Part shown: positions 1 through 8,167 of the stretch, one piece after another
How positions within the stretch are numbered: the first letter of the stretch is position 1
How the letters are laid out: each line of letters starts with the position of its first letter
DNA from: Streptomyces achromogenes
GTDB taxonomy: Bacteria; Actinomycetota; Actinomycetes; Streptomycetales; Streptomycetaceae
Length of the DNA: 64,000 bases
Direction of reading: 5' to 3'
NCBI RefSeq assembly: GCF_030816715.1
Contig: NZ_JAUSYH010000001.1
Coordinates: 7,192,001 to 7,256,000, forward strand
Made by a program: the position numbers and the translations under genes
Notes under the pieces: generated by a model
What the model was told of the DNA's origin: nothing
What the model saw: the letters and a program-made list of their open reading frames with translations, nothing else
Database searches by the model: none

Positions 1-206
1 TCCCCACCGTGGTGCGCGTCCTCGGCGATGCCAACACACACCCAACGACTGCGCGAACTCGCAGCTACCCAGCGGAATTACGGTCCTGAAGCCCCAGCGC
101 ATGACCTGCGCCTTCCAGCGTGCCCGCACGCCTCTCGCGACCAGTGCCGGAGGGTGCCTGGGTCTTTTGCTTGTCCATAGTCACGAACGCGGGCAATCTG
201 TACACG

Positions 207-701
207 ATGAACCACGACCTCGCCGCCGAGCTCCACCGCCGCGCCGAACAAGACCAAGCTGCACGGCGCCTCGCGGCCAAGACTCGTGACGGACGCGAGA
301 TGTGCCGGATCGACGCAGAAAACACCGCCTGGCTCAAGCAGGTAATCGCCGAACACGGCTGGCCAGGTGCCGCGTTAATGGGCGCGCAGGGAGCTGAGGA
401 GGCATGGCTTCTTGCCCAACACGCCGATCTCGCGCCCGCCTTCCAGCGCCAGGCGCTCGAACTCCTGAAGGCTGCGGTCGCGGCCGGAGACGCCTCTCCA
501 CGCCAGCTCGCCTACCTCACCGACCGGGTCCTGGTCGCAGCTGGCGAACCCCAGGTGTACGGAACGCAGTACACCGACGACCCAGACGGCTCGAACCTGC
601 GCCTGCAGCCCGTTGCCGACCCCGATCGGCTCGATGAACGCCGCGCCGCGATGGGTCTGGAACCAGCGGCGGACTACGACCAACGCATGCGCGGTCACTG
701 A
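207..701 (+). CDS. DUF6624 family protein
   Basis: A protein of 164 residues if the ATG at 207 is used; the frame is open further upstream but that part does not look protein-like. The central block E-A-W-L-L-A-Q-H-A-D and the C-terminal A-Y-L-T-D-R-V plus P-Q-V-Y-G-T-Q are, from memory, the hallmarks of DUF6624, a cytoplasmic actinobacterial family of unknown function. There is no signal peptide or membrane segment. Its 3' end overlaps the end of a possible minus-strand ORF. The function is unknown and the family call is from motif recognition only. Confidence 0.7.
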   Translation: MNHDLAAELHRRAEQDQAARRLAAKTRDGREMCRIDAENTAWLKQVIAEHGWPGAALMGAQGAEEAWLLAQHADLAPAFQRQALELLKAAVAAGDASPRQLAYLTDRVLVAAGEPQVYGTQYTDDPDGSNLRLQPVADPDRLDERRAAMGLEPAADYDQRMRGH

Positions 702-955
702 CCGCCGTTGGGAAGTGGGTAGTGCGGGCGCAGGAGACCGGTGAAGTAGTGCGGTGTCAGCGTGCGTTTGACCGTCTGCAAGCGGGCGGCGAAGTCTCGC
801 AGCCGCTCGTGGACGACAGCGGCGAGGGCGTCAGCTGTGTTTTCGTCGATGAATACGTGCTCGCCTGGGGTGTCGGTGAAGGAACGCCTCCGGGACCACG
901 GGGGTTGCGGGTGGCGTAGGAGTACCCCGTCTCCCGGGGTACCTCGTCGGCCGTA
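695..955 (-). pseudogene. possible decayed ORF, convergent with the DUF6624 gene
   Basis: The minus strand reads a coherent C-terminus, including F-T-D-T-P-G-E-H-V-F-I-D-E-N-T and T-P-H-Y-F-T-G-L-L-R-P-H-Y-P-L-P, ending at a TGA at 697-695. No in-frame start was found close upstream, and the N-terminal part of the open frame is low-complexity and Arg-rich. It may be the tail of a frameshifted or truncated gene. I do not recognise the family. Confidence 0.25.
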
Positions 956-1010
956 GCGCCGAGGCGGAGCATGGCCGCTTCGACAGCGGGCGGCGGGACC
1001 GGGCGGCCGG

Positions 1011-1739
1011 TCACTGCGTCGTGCTCGGGATGCCGAGGACGTCGTACAGGTGCTGGCCGTGGGCCCATTTCTTCAGTTCGGGACGGCCCATGAGGATGAG
1101 GTCGTGGTGCGCGGCGAAGTCGATCGCAGGCTGAGTGAAGCCGTTGAGGCCGATCATGATCGGTACATCGGCTCCGTGGTGGAGGCGTGCCGTGCCGTTG
1201 AACTTCTGCACGTGCCCCGATCCGACGGGGTTCTGGTACTGCTTGCATTGCAAGATCAGGAGCCGATCGTCGTGGTCGCGGGCGGTGACGTCCACGCCGA
1301 GGTCTCCGGCGCCTCCCACCCGCCGTGTCCTGCGGAAGCCGTCACGGGCTAGGAGATCGGCGCACGCCTGCTCGAAGCCCGTCGCGGTCATCGCGGCGAG
1401 TTGCTTCATCTTGAAGGTCAACACATCCGGATCCACGGCTTCGCCCGGTGCGGCGGTGGACGCGTAGTCCTCGCCGTCACCGACGTAGGCGTACGTGCCG
1501 GCGCCGAACCGGAACGACAGCAGCCTCGTAACGAGGGTGAGTGTGGCCAGTGCGCCGACGGCGATGAAGCCGGTCCACCAGGGGTGATCGGCTATCAGCC
1601 CCCACAGGTCCACGGTGATCCACCGGCTGACGTCGTCCGTGAGCCACTCCCACACCATCTTGCCGATGGCCAGCGCAAGGACGGCGTACAACAGAAACTT
1701 CAGCAGCGGGTCGAGCGACCCGTCTTCATCGAACACCAC
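1011..1739 (-). CDS. membrane-anchored Mrr-like restriction endonuclease domain protein
   Basis: A protein of 242 residues from a GTG start with GGAGG just upstream. Two hydrophobic segments lie in the first ~85 residues (around L-L-K-F-L-L-Y-A-V-L-A-L and W-T-G-F-I-A-V-G-A-L-A-T-L). They are followed by a PD-(D/E)XK fold of the Mrr_cat type: F-E-Q-A-C-A-D-L-L-A-R-D-G-F, then G-D-L-G-V-D-V and L-I-L-Q-C-K-Q-Y, the usual D...QxK active site. It is the last gene of a three-gene operon and a paralogue of the gene before it. Mrr domains cut DNA, often modified DNA. A membrane-tethered version suggests a defence or DNA-uptake role, which is inference. Confidence 0.75.
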   Translation of the reverse strand: MVFDEDGSLDPLLKFLLYAVLALAIGKMVWEWLTDDVSRWITVDLWGLIADHPWWTGFIAVGALATLTLVTRLLSFRFGAGTYAYVGDGEDYASTAAPGEAVDPDVLTFKMKQLAAMTATGFEQACADLLARDGFRRTRRVGGAGDLGVDVTARDHDDRLLILQCKQYQNPVGSGHVQKFNGTARLHHGADVPIMIGLNGFTQPAIDFAAHHDLILMGRPELKKWAHGQHLYDVLGIPSTTQ

Positions 1740-1769
1740 ACCTCCAAGACGTTGACGATGAGGGGCGTG

Positions 1770-2450
1770 TCAGGCGGCGCGCCTGAACCGGGCGCGGCGG
1801 GAGCGTGCGGACAGCCCGAGGAGCTCGTGCAGCGCGGTGCCGGTCTCCGCCCAGCGCCGGAGTCTGTTCCGGTCGACCCAGTGGACGCTGTGCCGGTCGC
1901 CCCAGGCCATGGCGTCACGGGTGAAGGTGCCGTTGGTGACGACGACGGCGTGGTCGGCGCGGTGGACCGGGCCAGCCGTCCCTTTCACCGCGTACATGAC
2001 CGAGGACCCCACCTTCCCGCCGACGCGGGTGTGCTTGGCCTGGACGACGATCCGCCCAACGTGCGTGTGGTCACTGATGACGTCAGCGGCCTGATCGCCG
2101 CTGCCGCCCACGCGGCGTGCCGACCAGCCGTCGCGGACCAACAGGTCCCGCAACGCGTGCTCGAACTGCCGGTCGTCCATGGCGTCGAACTCGGCCAGGG
2201 TGATCCGCAGCGTGGCCAGCCGCTCGGCGGCACGCCGTCTACCGTGCACCGTGCGCGCGATCCGCCAGGCCCCGACGGCCCCCGCCAGCAGGACCAGGGC
2301 CAAGAGGAACGGCCAGGCGTCCTTGAGTGCTCCGACCGCCGCGGCGGCCATTTGGAACGTCAGGACCAGGGCGGCCAATGCCACGAGCGCGGCCGAGAGG
2401 ACCTCGGGCGCGCCGTGCGGGCGGCGAAGGCGTAACCGCTTACGCCCCAT
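1770..2450 (-). CDS. membrane-anchored Mrr-like restriction endonuclease domain protein
   Basis: A protein of 226 residues. The ATG at 2450-2448 overlaps the upstream gene's stop by one base (TGATG), so translation is probably coupled. Two hydrophobic stretches (L-S-A-A-L-V-A-L-A-A-L-V-L and F-L-L-A-L-V-L-L-A-G-A-V) precede an Mrr_cat domain. The domain contains F-D-A-M-D-D-R-Q-F-E-H-A-L-R-D-L-L, then G-D-Q-A-A-D-V-I and I-V-V-Q-A-K-H, so the D...QxK nuclease residues are present. It lies about 30 bp from the paralogue downstream. The frame stays open upstream of 2450 but overlaps the small membrane gene in another frame and is not protein-like. Confidence 0.75.
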   Translation of the reverse strand: MGRKRLRLRRPHGAPEVLSAALVALAALVLTFQMAAAAVGALKDAWPFLLALVLLAGAVGAWRIARTVHGRRRAAERLATLRITLAEFDAMDDRQFEHALRDLLVRDGWSARRVGGSGDQAADVISDHTHVGRIVVQAKHTRVGGKVGSSVMYAVKGTAGPVHRADHAVVVTNGTFTRDAMAWGDRHSVHWVDRNRLRRWAETGTALHELLGLSARSRRARFRRAA

Positions 2451-2662
2451 CAGCGGGCGGCCGGAGTGGAGACGGCCGGCTGCGGTTGAGCGGGCGGCGT
2501 CGTGGAGCTCGCCTCGCTGAACCCGAAAACCTGCCCCCATAACCAGATGCCGGCCGCAAGGCCAGCGATCATCCAGCCGCTCATCCGCTTCCCGCTGCCC
2601 GGCTTCGGATTGCGGCGAATGTGGCCGCGTACGTAGTGGAAGCCGTTCGGCGCCTTCGACAT
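2450..2662 (-). CDS. small single-pass membrane protein, first gene of the Mrr-like operon
   Basis: A protein of 70 residues. I chose the ATG at 2662 because GGGAGGGGAC lies just before it; an ATG five codons upstream overlaps that ribosome site. The N-terminus is basic (A-P-N-G-F-H-Y-V-R-G-H-I-R-R-N-P) and is followed by one hydrophobic helix (M-I-A-G-L-A-A-G-I-W-L-W-G-Q-V-F-G-F) and a Pro/Ser-rich tail. Similar short proteins are common in Streptomyces, with unknown function. It is coupled to the next gene by a one-base overlap. Confidence 0.65.
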   Translation of the reverse strand: MSKAPNGFHYVRGHIRRNPKPGSGKRMSGWMIAGLAAGIWLWGQVFGFSEASSTTPPAQPQPAVSTPAAR

Positions 2663-3110
2663 GGTGTCCCCTCCCATATACGAGCCGCGGTCGCGGCCTG
2701 TCCCTCGAAAATGGTGTAGCAGCGGGCACTGACAGAAACTGATGGATCACGACGAGAGCGAGCCGGGGCAGGCCGTCATCAAGCCAGGCGCGCCACCCCG
2801 ATCTGTCAGCCCACCAGGATGGAAGCCTGGGCTGCTGACCTCGGCGGATGAACCTTCCGACTCCTGAGCGGTCAGGAACGCCCCGCCCCGCCGAAGCGCT
2901 GCGAGGTTCACGACAGGGTGTCTCTCACCTGCGACGAACCGCCGCGGTCACCACCGGCGGTCCCGCGATGGTGAATGGCGAAATGCAGCAGGAGCGCACT
3001 CGTTGCTGTTCTGCGCCGGGGCCGCCCCCGGCCTGGGTTCTTCGCGGCCTTCTCTATCGCGCCGTTTCGTCTCAACGGCACCCAACGGAGCGGGACTTGC
3101 TGGACTCGAT
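2663..3110. other. intergenic stretch without a convincing gene
   Basis: This stretch holds the presumed promoter of the minus-strand Mrr-like operon. Open frames are present on both strands but lack a ribosome site or protein-like composition. I see no repeat or RNA gene. Confidence 0.4.
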
Positions 3111-3347
3111 CTACCGGGATGACAAGGGCGGACGAGTCAGCCACGTCTTGATCAGCACGCCTGGCCTCTGGACCGGCTCGTAGGGAGCGATGGCCGCGGC
3201 GACCACGTCAGCGAGCTCATCGACGGTCCGCACAGCGTGCCGGGGTGGGGTGATCCAGATCTGCGGCTCGGCGTCCGGTCCGTCCTGGTTGGGGATCAGC
3301 TGCGCGTACAGGTGCCGTGTCCGCCGGGGCCATGCCTGTAGCCACAC
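3111..3347 (-). CDS. small conserved-looking hypothetical ORF or fragment
   Basis: A 78-codon open frame from a GTG. It reads as plausible protein (T-R-H-L-Y-A-Q-L-I-P-N-Q-D, then P-Q-I-W-I-T-P-P-R-H and V-D-E-L-A-D-V-V-A-A-A-I), unlike neighbouring frames. There is no clear ribosome site, so it may be the remaining piece of a longer gene. Family unknown. Confidence 0.4.
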   Translation of the reverse strand: MWLQAWPRRTRHLYAQLIPNQDGPDAEPQIWITPPRHAVRTVDELADVVAAAIAPYEPVQRPGVLIKTWLTRPPLSSR

Positions 3348-3622
3348 GTGTTTTCTCGGTCAAGTTCAGTGGGTTGAGCCGAGGTGTTTCTCTCCAGCGG
3401 CCGGCCGTGCGACGGCGCGCTGGACGTGTTGAAGGATGTTGACGGAGTCTGCGAGTGACGGCATGATGACCGACTGCGTGGCCTACGCCGAACCTCCCGC
3501 GACCGTCCCCAGCACGGTCTCCCATCGGAGGCAAAGGGACCAGCGTCTCAGGTCGTTTTCGCAGCCCGATCGCCTCGGGCGAGGTTGCTGGGGAGCCGTC
3601 GCTCAAGGCGTGGAAGGCCGCG

Positions 3623-4636
3623 ATGACAGCCCGTAGGAACTTCAAGCACCAGGTGCGTGCCCGCGCCGCCAAGACCGGTGAGTCCTACACGTCCGCCCTC
3701 CGGCACTTCCGTCCGACTCCATCAGGAGACGTCATGTCGGAAGCAAGGAATCCCAAGAGCGTGCGGCTTGCCGTAGCGCAGACCCCCGTACGCGAAGACC
3801 CCCGAGACGTTGAAGCGCTGCGCGAAAGCGGGAGTGAGGTCCGTGCTCTGATGCGCGAGGCCGCTGCTCAGGGAGCGAGGATCGTGCACTTTCCGGAAGG
3901 CGCGATCTGCTTTCCCAGCAAGTTCGTCATGTCTGTCGACGGCCCGGACACGGTCGGCCCGGCGGACTGGGACCGGTGCCAGTGGCCGGTACTCCAATCG
4001 GAGTTGGCCGCGATCGCCGAGCAGGCCCGCGAGTTGCGGCTGTGGACGGTGATCGCATCGGTGCACCGCCTGACCGAGCCGAACCGCCCGCACAACAGCC
4101 TCTACGTCATCTCCGATCGCGGCGCCGTCGTCACGCGTTATGACGAGCGCCTGCTGTCGAAGACGAAGATCTCGTACATGTACTCGCCGGGCGACTCACC
4201 GGTGACCTTCGAGGTCGACGGTGTGCGCTTCGGCTGCCTGCTCGGCATGGAGATCCACTACCCGGAATTGTTCGCAGAATACGAGAAACTGGATGTCGAC
4301 TGCGTCCTGTTCTCCACCAGCGGCACCCCGGGTAACACCGCCGCCCAAGCCCAAGGCCACGCCGCGGTCAACAGCTACTGGGTCAGCCTGTCAGGGCCGA
4401 CACAGCACAGCGCCACCGCACCGTCCGGAATCGTCGCTCCCAACGGCGACTGGCTTGCGCGGTGCCCCGCGGACGACTCCCCATCGGTAGCCGTCGTGAA
4501 CCTCGACGACAGTGCCGAGGCCGCCACATGGGCACTGACCTACGCGCGTCCCTGGCGTCGTGAGGCGCGCGCGGGCATCTACACCGACCACCAGGTGATC
4601 GACCCGCGCAGCGAAGACCGGACAGCGGCCTTCTAG
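3623..4636 (+). CDS. nitrilase-fold (carbon-nitrogen hydrolase family) protein, catalytic Cys apparently missing
   Basis: A protein of 337 residues from the ATG at 3623 (GGAAGG upstream). A second ATG at 3734 has AGGAG and would give 300 residues. I prefer 3623 because the first ~35 residues form an Arg-rich helix (V-R-A-R-A-A-K-T-G-E-S-Y-T) that I recall at the N-terminus of related Streptomyces proteins. The nitrilase fold is clear: R-L-A-V-A-Q-T, the H-F-P-E-G glutamate, R-P-H-N-S-L-Y, and S-P-G-D. At the nucleophile element the family reads G-x-x-I-C-Y-D/E, but here it is G-C-L-L-G-M-E-I-H-Y-P-E, with Gly at the catalytic Cys and a Cys three residues earlier. The usual Y-x-K lysine also reads Glu. 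It may be non-catalytic or use altered chemistry. A terminator hairpin follows. Confidence 0.8.
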   Translation: MTARRNFKHQVRARAAKTGESYTSALRHFRPTPSGDVMSEARNPKSVRLAVAQTPVREDPRDVEALRESGSEVRALMREAAAQGARIVHFPEGAICFPSKFVMSVDGPDTVGPADWDRCQWPVLQSELAAIAEQARELRLWTVIASVHRLTEPNRPHNSLYVISDRGAVVTRYDERLLSKTKISYMYSPGDSPVTFEVDGVRFGCLLGMEIHYPELFAEYEKLDVDCVLFSTSGTPGNTAAQAQGHAAVNSYWVSLSGPTQHSATAPSGIVAPNGDWLARCPADDSPSVAVVNLDDSAEAATWALTYARPWRREARAGIYTDHQVIDPRSEDRTAAF

Positions 4637-4650
4637 CCCAGAAGCAGAAT

Positions 4651-4701
4651 CCGAGGTGTTCGCGGCGCACGGGATGGCTCCCGGCGCCGCGAACACCTCG
4701 G
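4651..4701 (+). terminator. strong hairpin terminator after the nitrilase-like gene
   Basis: A perfect 18-bp inverted repeat: arm 4651-4668 begins ccgaggtgttcgcgg and pairs with 4684-4701. The 15-nt spacer can itself pair (cggga with tcccg). It starts 14 bp after the stop at 4636. There is no obvious U-tract, which is normal for Streptomyces terminators. Confidence 0.75.
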
Positions 4702-4868
4702 TGAGAGCACACCGTCCGCGCCGTACCCGAACAACCCGACCTGCACCCAACGCCGAAAGGCCCGTGTCAGGCAACGGACCTCGCTGCTCCGCGCGTTCTT
4801 CGTCCGAGCAGCCGGGACAAGGACCCGCTCGCCGTTCTTAACACGCCAGCCACAAGGAACAGGGCAGC

Positions 4869-4955
4869 ATGATCCGCCGCTACATCCTCTGGCGGAACAA
4901 CCACGCCGCCGACGAACGACTACGCAAGGTCGTCGACAGGGCGAACGTTGCCTGA
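4869..4955 (+). pseudogene. possible transposase C-terminal relic
   Basis: A 28-residue open frame reading M-I-R-R-Y-I-L-W-R-N-N-H-A-A-D-E-R-L-R and ending R-A-N-V-A before TGA. It resembles the C-terminal end of Streptomyces transposases as far as I recall (the W-R-N-x-H-A pattern). No matching N-terminal portion is present. The assignment is weak. Confidence 0.3.
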
Positions 4956-5083
4956 GGCGGCACTAGATCCGCCGCTGGGCTCGACGAGGCGTAGGCGGTC
5001 TTGGCGGCTCTCCCCGGGAGCCAGTCCGGTGAAGCCGAAGTGATCGCCAGATGTGGGGTCGGGCTAGCCTCTAGCCTGATGCG

Positions 5084-5638
5084 GTGAGCCATTATTCGAT
5101 GTCAGCCAAGGATGTAGTCGCGCTTGTGGAGCGGCTCGACGCCCACGGCGTAGATGCGTGTGTTGGCGGCGGGTGGGGCGTGGATGCGCTGCTCGGGGAG
5201 CAGACGCGAGAACATTCCGACCTTGACGTATGGGCGCCGGCCGTACATCTTGAGCCGTTGTTCGTCGCGTTCGCGGAGCTTGGTGTTGACCGGATCTTCC
5301 CGTGGCCTGGTGACAGGCCGTGGAACTTCGTCTTGCACGACGGTGTTCGGTTGCGGGTCGACTTGCACCTCTACGAGCCGCTCGCGGACGGATCGCTGCA
5401 CTACGGATCCGTGGTGGATGGCGGTGCTTTTCCGGCTGAGGCACTCGCCGGACATGGTTTGATTGCCGGGACTGCGGTGCGGTGCGAGTCGGCTGAGTGG
5501 GCGGTGCGCTGGCATACGGGATACCCGGCCCGTGATGTCGATCGCCACGATGTGCCGTTGCTGTGCCAGCGGTTCGGGATCACTGTGCCTGAAGGCTTCG
5601 AGCCGCTTGAGGAGCGTTTGCCTAAGCGTCCGGCATAG
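5084..5638 (+). CDS. nucleotidyltransferase resembling aminoglycoside-2''/lincosamide adenylyltransferases
   Basis: A protein of 184 residues from GTG 5084, or 179 from ATG 5099; neither start has a good ribosome site. The N-terminal half carries the nucleotidyltransferase signature C-V-G-G-G-W-G-V-D-A-L-L-G followed by H-S-D-L-D-V-W, which supplies the metal-binding D-x-D, and later L-R-V-D-L-H-L. Size and pattern match the ANT(2'')/Lnu-like group, which adenylylates aminoglycosides or lincosamides. It stands alone, so it may be a resistance enzyme or a housekeeping relative; the substrate cannot be read from sequence. Confidence 0.75.
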   Translation: MSHYSMSAKDVVALVERLDAHGVDACVGGGWGVDALLGEQTREHSDLDVWAPAVHLEPLFVAFAELGVDRIFPWPGDRPWNFVLHDGVRLRVDLHLYEPLADGSLHYGSVVDGGAFPAEALAGHGLIAGTAVRCESAEWAVRWHTGYPARDVDRHDVPLLCQRFGITVPEGFEPLEERLPKRPA

Positions 5639-5690
5639 ACGCAGGGTGACGTTTCTCAATCGGTGTCTCCTCGCACCCGACGCGGGAGGC

Positions 5691-5897
5691 TCAGGCTTCT
5701 AAGTTCCAGCAGAGGTCGGCCTGGTGCCGGGCCTCGCGCAGCACGGCGAGGAAGGGCAGCCAGGTGCAGGTCGCGCACCGATGCCTGACCTGCGCAGGGG
5801 TGACCCATCTGGCAGGCCCGCACTCCGAGTCCGGGGGTGGATTCACCGGCGGACCGGCGAGGCTGGTCTGCGCGGTGAACATCAGCGTGTACGACAC
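5691..5897 (-). CDS. small hypothetical ORF with a CxxC pair
   Basis: A 68-codon frame ending at TAG 5691. Its C-terminal half reads as protein (R-H-R-C-A-T-C-T-W-L-P-F-L-A-V-L-R-E-A) and could bind zinc. The start is not supported by a ribosome site. It lies downstream of, and in line with, the methyltransferase genes at 6-8 kb. Unrecognised. Confidence 0.3.
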   Translation of the reverse strand: MSYTLMFTAQTSLAGPPVNPPPDSECGPARWVTPAQVRHRCATCTWLPFLAVLREARHQADLCWNLEA

Positions 5898-5944
5898 TGG
5901 GAACAGGTACGGCCAGCACCTGCTCGCCCTTGGGGCTGTCGCGC

Positions 5945-5968
5945 AGCAGGAGCAGGAGCAGGAGCAGG
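5945..5968. repeat. tandem hexamer repeat, four copies of agcagg
   Basis: Four perfect head-to-tail copies of agcagg, in the gap downstream of the minus-strand methyltransferase gene. Probably a replication-slippage tract. Confidence 0.8.
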
Positions 5969-6014
5969 TGCACGTCGACCGGAAGTGTGAACCGCCCAGC
6001 GGCGGCCTACTCGC

Positions 6015-6875
6015 TCACGCGGTGCCTCCCGGGCGGCGGGCCAGCAGCACCGTGAAGTCGACCTGCTCGGTCACCCGTCCGTTCTCATCGGCGTGTCCTT
6101 CGAGCAGGTGCAGCGCCTCCGCTTCGAACTCGGCGTGCCGCTCGGCGAACAGGTCGGCTCTGGCGAACGAGGTGGTGCGCAGATAGCCGATCACTTGCTG
6201 CGGCGTCCAGGCCCGGGGGAAGCGGAAGAGGTGCTGGCTGACGTCCCTGAAGGCGGAGTCGGCGAGGTCGTCCTCATAACGGCGGCTCGGCTCGGTGTAG
6301 GTGCCGCAGCTGCCGGCACGGCGGCCGGGCCCGAGATAGGACTGGATCAAGCCTTTCAACGCGCCTGTCCAGTCTGCTTCGTGGGTCCACAGGCTGCCGT
6401 CACCCATGAGTGCGAGCGTCGCGTGCGGGGCTGCGACCCGGTTGGCCATCGCCAGTACGGCGGGGCGGTTCATCCAGTGGAAGGCCCGGCAGCAGGTGAT
6501 CAAGTCGGCCCGGTAGTGAGGCCGTTGAGGGTTGAACTGGTCGGCCGGGACTTCGTGGCAGGACAGGGTGCGGTTCCCCAATAGGGGGTGGAGGGTGATG
6601 GCGGCTTCACGGAGCTGGGCCCGGCTCGGGTCGACCAGATCCACGTAAGTGATATGGGGAAGCGCTGGGAGGAGAGCTGCGGCAACTTGCCCGGTGCCCG
6701 CTCCGAGGTCGAGCAGCGTCACGTCCGGTACGCCCTTCACGGCGTCGGCCAGTAGCCACGCAACCTGCTCGGGTACGCCCGGCCGGAAGCGGGCGTACCC
6801 GTCGGCCGCTGGCCCGAACAACAGGTCCTCGCCATCCGGATCCGGAGTGGGTGGGTGATCGGCGGGCGGGTTCAC
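6015..6875 (-). CDS. class I SAM-dependent methyltransferase
   Basis: A protein of 286 residues from the GTG at 6875, whose codon overlaps the upstream stop (GTGA, 4 bp), so translation is coupled. Motif I is L-L-D-L-G-A-G-T-G-Q-V, followed by an acidic end of strand 2 (Y-V-D-L-V-D-P-S). The region C-C-R-A-F-H-W-M-N-R is typical of UbiE/Methyltransf_11-type enzymes acting on small molecules or peptides. It is the last gene of the ABC-NUDIX-PIMT-methyltransferase module. Substrate unknown; a tailoring role in the RiPP module is inferred from position. Confidence 0.8.
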   Translation of the reverse strand: MNPPADHPPTPDPDGEDLLFGPAADGYARFRPGVPEQVAWLLADAVKGVPDVTLLDLGAGTGQVAAALLPALPHITYVDLVDPSRAQLREAAITLHPLLGNRTLSCHEVPADQFNPQRPHYRADLITCCRAFHWMNRPAVLAMANRVAAPHATLALMGDGSLWTHEADWTGALKGLIQSYLGPGRRAGSCGTYTEPSRRYEDDLADSAFRDVSQHLFRFPRAWTPQQVIGYLRTTSFARADLFAERHAEFEAEALHLLEGHADENGRVTEQVDFTVLLARRPGGTA

Positions 6876-8125
6876 TGCAGGTCCCCTTTCACAGGGCGTT
6901 CGTCGCGGAGCGTCCAGCACAGCTCGACACGGCCGGATCCGGCGACCGCCCACTGCTTTCCGTCCGCAGAGAACTCGATCCGGTACGCGTCGGGTTCGCC
7001 GGCCACCCGCCACTGGTCCGCGATCTCTTCGATCTCGTGCCAGATGCTGCGAGGCCCGAACTCTGTGACTGAGCACGTGCCGTCACCATCCGGGCTCACG
7101 CGCACCCAGGAGCCGCACTCCGGAGCTCCTATCTGAAGGTGCTCGGCGCCGAAGTTGCATACCAGTCCGGGCCGAAGGTGATCGAGGGCCAGCCAGAATC
7201 CCCGCGCCTCTCGGGGTGGTGGCAGGCGGTGCCCGCGTACGATCACGCCTTCGGCTGTGGCCATCTGTTCGCGGAACGCGGCGGACAGGAAGAGGCGGCC
7301 CCAGCCCCACCCGGCGCGGTGCCCGAACTCGACCGCCCGCAGCTCTCCCGCGACGCGTCCCCGGGCGGTTTTCGTGATCACGGCAAGTCCCGGCCACGAG
7401 GGCGAGCTGGTGCCGACCGTCGCCAGCGATAACCCCTGCGGCGCGAGCTGTTCCACCAGCGCCGGTGGCACCCGGGGCACGGCGAAGGAGACGAACACCC
7501 GGTCGTACGGCGCCCGGTCGGGCCAGCCCGCCTTTCCATCTCCCGTGATCACGGTGGGCCGGTAGTCGAGGTCGGCGAGGTGCGCGGCGGCGGCCGAGGT
7601 GACGTGTTCGTCGCGGTCGATGGTGACGACCCCGGCGTCGCCGCTGACGAAGCAGGCCACCGCAGCGGTCACGGCGGCGCCCGTGCCGACATCCAGCACC
7701 CGCTGTCCAGGCTCCAGATCCAGCTCCTGCAGGAGCTCGGCGGTCATCCCCATCACACTCGACATGGACGTCATCGCCCCGCCCGAGCGCGTGCCACGCG
7801 CCCGGCCCAGCAGTGGTTCACCGTCATGCTGGATGGCGACGCTGTCCCCGCTGTAGAGCACGTGCAACAGCTCGTCCCGGTCCTCGCGCACCGACCAGTC
7901 CAGCAGATCCCAGCGTGGTGGGGCCTCGTCCGGTGCGCTGCGTCGCACGTACGCCTGCGGCATCAGTACCTGGCGGTCCAGCGCCAGAAGTGCCTCGGAC
8001 ACCGGGCCCGGGGGTAGATGCCCGGCCTTGTGGAAGCGGGCGACCATGGCCGCACGGGCTCTCGCCGCGTCGGTGTCGTCCATGGCTGCGATGGTGGGGG
8101 AGACGGGTGGGGCGGGTTCGGGCAT
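6872..8125 (-). CDS. protein-isoaspartate-O-methyltransferase-like (PIMT) RiPP tailoring enzyme
   Basis: A protein of 417 residues; start ATG 8125 chosen because GAGGAG lies about 9 bases upstream. The N-terminal part has the PIMT pattern: V-M-P-Q-A-Y, then D-S-V-A-I-Q-H-D-G and S-M-S-S-V-M-G-M-T-A-E-L-L, followed by motif I V-L-D-V-G-T-G-A-A-V-T. A ~200-residue C-terminal extension is found in RiPP-associated PIMTs but not in repair PIMTs (~220 residues). It is coupled to the methyltransferase downstream and lies 42 bp from the tandem-NUDIX gene upstream. This is one of four clear PIMT domains in the window. Likely role: methyl ester on an Asp side chain of a peptide, leading to aspartimide (family knowledge; peptide target inferred). 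Confidence 0.8.
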   Translation of the reverse strand: MPEPAPPVSPTIAAMDDTDAARARAAMVARFHKAGHLPPGPVSEALLALDRQVLMPQAYVRRSAPDEAPPRWDLLDWSVREDRDELLHVLYSGDSVAIQHDGEPLLGRARGTRSGGAMTSMSSVMGMTAELLQELDLEPGQRVLDVGTGAAVTAAVACFVSGDAGVVTIDRDEHVTSAAAAHLADLDYRPTVITGDGKAGWPDRAPYDRVFVSFAVPRVPPALVEQLAPQGLSLATVGTSSPSWPGLAVITKTARGRVAGELRAVEFGHRAGWGWGRLFLSAAFREQMATAEGVIVRGHRLPPPREARGFWLALDHLRPGLVCNFGAEHLQIGAPECGSWVRVSPDGDGTCSVTEFGPRSIWHEIEEIADQWRVAGEPDAYRIEFSADGKQWAVAGSGRVELCWTLRDERPVKGDLQ

Positions 8126-8167
8126 GGTGGCGATCTCCTCAAGAAGGCGAGGGGAAAGGGGCAAGGG

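Noticed and set aside
1..206. Possible upstream extension of the DUF6624 gene
   Set aside because: The open frame before 207 has no ribosome site and reads as non-protein composition; nothing else is recognisable there.
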